Assembly (NCBI RefSeq): GCF_014596945.1
Contig: NZ_JACVXB010000001.1
Coordinates: 186,001-250,000, forward strand
Direction: 5' to 3'
DNA from: Aestuariibaculum sediminum
GTDB lineage: Bacteria; Bacteroidota; Bacteroidia; Flavobacteriales; Flavobacteriaceae
DNA: 64,000 nucleotides
The notes beneath the pieces are model-generated. The model searched no databases and was not told the origin of the DNA. It was given only the letters and a program-made list of their open reading frames with translations. The stretch's first letter is position 1, and each line of letters starts with the position of its first letter. The position numbers and the translations under genes are program-made. Below are positions 63,005 to 64,000 of this stretch, piece by piece.

Positions 63005-63817
63005 TTAATCCGTAAAAATCCAATCGCTTATATGAATTTCCGATTCCAATTTTTTTTCAATTCCGTCGTCTAATTGCGGGAAAAAATCAATTCCGGTTAA
63101 CTTCTCAATAGTATCTACCTTAACCACAAAATCATATAACGGTTTATTCGAACTTTGATTAGGCATTAAAAAACCTATCATTTTTGGTTCACCCGAATTC
63201 ACATCAATTATTACTTTATAAAAGTACTCTGGCACAGCAACGTTTTCGGTTCCTATGGTTTTTAATCCTAGTTGAAGGACACCACCTGTAACTACAAAAA
63301 CACCATTGTATTTACTAGCCCAATAACGAACTTTTTGCTCTAGTGTATTCCAAACGCCTGCATTAAAATCATGGTCTTGCGGACTTATATTGCTGGTTAA
63401 AAACGTTTCATCATAGGCTTGCTTACTATATCGCTTATCTCCTGCCGGACATAAGTGTCCACGACCGTAACCTGAGTTTTTATAATTACGCCAACTTGCC
63501 GCTCCTGTTTTTACAGCATCATCAATTTCAAAATAAGGCCTATCGAAATTAGATTTAGATAAGTGTGTTTTCTTTAACTCATAAGCTACCCATTCTGCCT
63601 GTTCGTAAGCTTCATTATAACTTAACGAATATCCATCGTGATGTATAACTTGTCCGGTTGTACTTGTTGGCAAAAAATATTCGTTTGTGTTTGGTTTTAT
63701 AGTAGCACCTTCCTTTACAATTTCTGCCTGTTCTTCAACCTTTAAAATATGTTCATAGCCGTAAACAATTATAACCAAAATAACTGCTAAAAGTGTATAT
63801 GTTGTTTTTCTTTTCAA
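63005..63817 (-). CDS. DNA/RNA non-specific endonuclease
   Basis: This 270-aa nuclease of the His-metal finger type has a signal-anchor at the N-terminus (residues 8-20 hydrophobic). The catalytic motif appears as GRGHLCPAGD (118-127, His121), a common Bacteroidota variant of DRGH. Metal ligand Asn152 and Glu160 lie in NISPQDHDFNAGVWNTLEQ. The start is TTG, 1 nt after the stop of the preceding phosphatase-like gene, since no ATG precedes the conserved part. Exported nuclease, perhaps used to recover nucleotides. Confidence 0.88.
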   Translation of the reverse strand: MKRKTTYTLLAVILVIIVYGYEHILKVEEQAEIVKEGATIKPNTNEYFLPTSTTGQVIHHDGYSLSYNEAYEQAEWVAYELKKTHLSKSNFDRPYFEIDDAVKTGAASWRNYKNSGYGRGHLCPAGDKRYSKQAYDETFLTSNISPQDHDFNAGVWNTLEQKVRYWASKYNGVFVVTGGVLQLGLKTIGTENVAVPEYFYKVIIDVNSGEPKMIGFLMPNQSSNKPLYDFVVKVDTIEKLTGIDFFPQLDDGIEKKLESEIHISDWIFTD

Positions 63818-63818
63818 A

Positions 63819-64000
63819 CTAATCTAAAACAAACTCTAATGGTTTTCCAATAATAGCTCCGTTAGGAAAACTAATGTCTAGAAGCGCCGAAATGGTTGGA
63901 GCAATATCTGTAATTTCAGTCTTCTCAAAGGTTTGTCCGTGTTTAATACCCTTACCAAAAAACAATAAAGGCACATGCGTATCGTAATCAAAACCCGAAC
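63819..64000 (-). CDS. alkaline phosphatase-like protein, 3' end only
   Basis: Only the last 60 codons are in the window. The gene runs off the end and its start is missing. The visible C-terminus contains FDYDTHVPLLFFGKGI with the metal-binding HVPL histidine region, then EITDIAPTISALLDI, ending KPLEFVLD. This matches the C-terminus of the alkaline-phosphatase superfamily (PafA-like). It is translationally coupled to the endonuclease gene (TAG, 1 nt, TTG). Together with a nuclease, a phosphate-acquisition role is plausible. Confidence 0.75.
   Translation of the reverse strand, partial: SGFDYDTHVPLLFFGKGIKHGQTFEKTEITDIAPTISALLDISFPNGAIIGKPLEFVLD

Overview
The window is an AT-rich chromosomal segment of a Bacteroidota bacterium, most likely a marine Flavobacteriaceae (Formosa/Algibacter/Bizionia-like; the genus is a guess). 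The evidence is a SusC/SusD pair, a protein with a type IX secretion (T9SS) type A C-terminal domain, lipoproteins with acidic +2 to +5 residues, the Bacteroidota promoter signature (TTG, about 19-20 nt, TAnnTTTG) ahead of many genes, and genes without Shine-Dalgarno sequences. No rRNA or complete tRNA gene, IS element, prophage or CRISPR array was found, and no gene-free stretch exceeds 300 bases.

Layout. (1) 1-17.5 kb, minus strand: one uninterrupted str-S10-spc-alpha super-cluster, from rpsL, rpsG, fusA and rpsJ through rplC to rplQ, including secY, infA, rpmJ and rpoA. A near-consensus promoter precedes rpsL. A terminator-like hairpin lies in the rpsJ-rplC gap, and a second promoter plus a structured leader precede rpsD. 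(2) 17.6-25.3 kb, plus strand: an Omp85-type outer-membrane protein, then a SusC-SusD-lipoprotein operon closed by a strong terminator. (3) 25.3-45.3 kb, housekeeping and envelope genes: rlmB, rhomboid protease, rarA, a three-gene envelope operon of unknown function, radC with a deacetylase-like protein and a nucleotidase, a dienelactone hydrolase, a large MscS channel, mpl, obg, a fused hpt-adk gene and purK-purE. (4) 45.4-50.5 kb: an M3 peptidase, then an AraC regulator divergent from an aldehyde dehydrogenase with its DUF779 partner. (5) 50.6-54.4 kb: a GbsR/MarR regulator and a tight operon of poorly characterised membrane and enzyme genes, followed by an ECF sigma factor with a zinc-finger partner. 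(6) 54.4-60.8 kb: a UbiA-like membrane protein, gcvP, and a ketosynthase III-methyltransferase-glycosyltransferase cluster. (7) 60.8-64 kb: a small Cys-containing secreted protein, a T9SS substrate made of four repeats, a DNA/RNA endonuclease, and the 3' end of an alkaline-phosphatase-like gene that runs off the window.

The most rewarding places for new biology are: the regulatory RNA candidates inside the ribosomal cluster (rplC attenuator, rpsD leader, and near-duplicate leaders ahead of rpsK and rpsM); the GbsR/MarR module, which carries two copies of the same spaced palindrome; the two mutually exclusive hairpins between the aldehyde dehydrogenase and DUF779 genes; the hpt-adk fusion; a polysaccharide deacetylase homologue that appears to have lost metal ligands; and the KAS III-methyltransferase-glycosyltransferase cluster. 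All functional statements come from reading motifs and neighbourhoods by eye. No database search was run.
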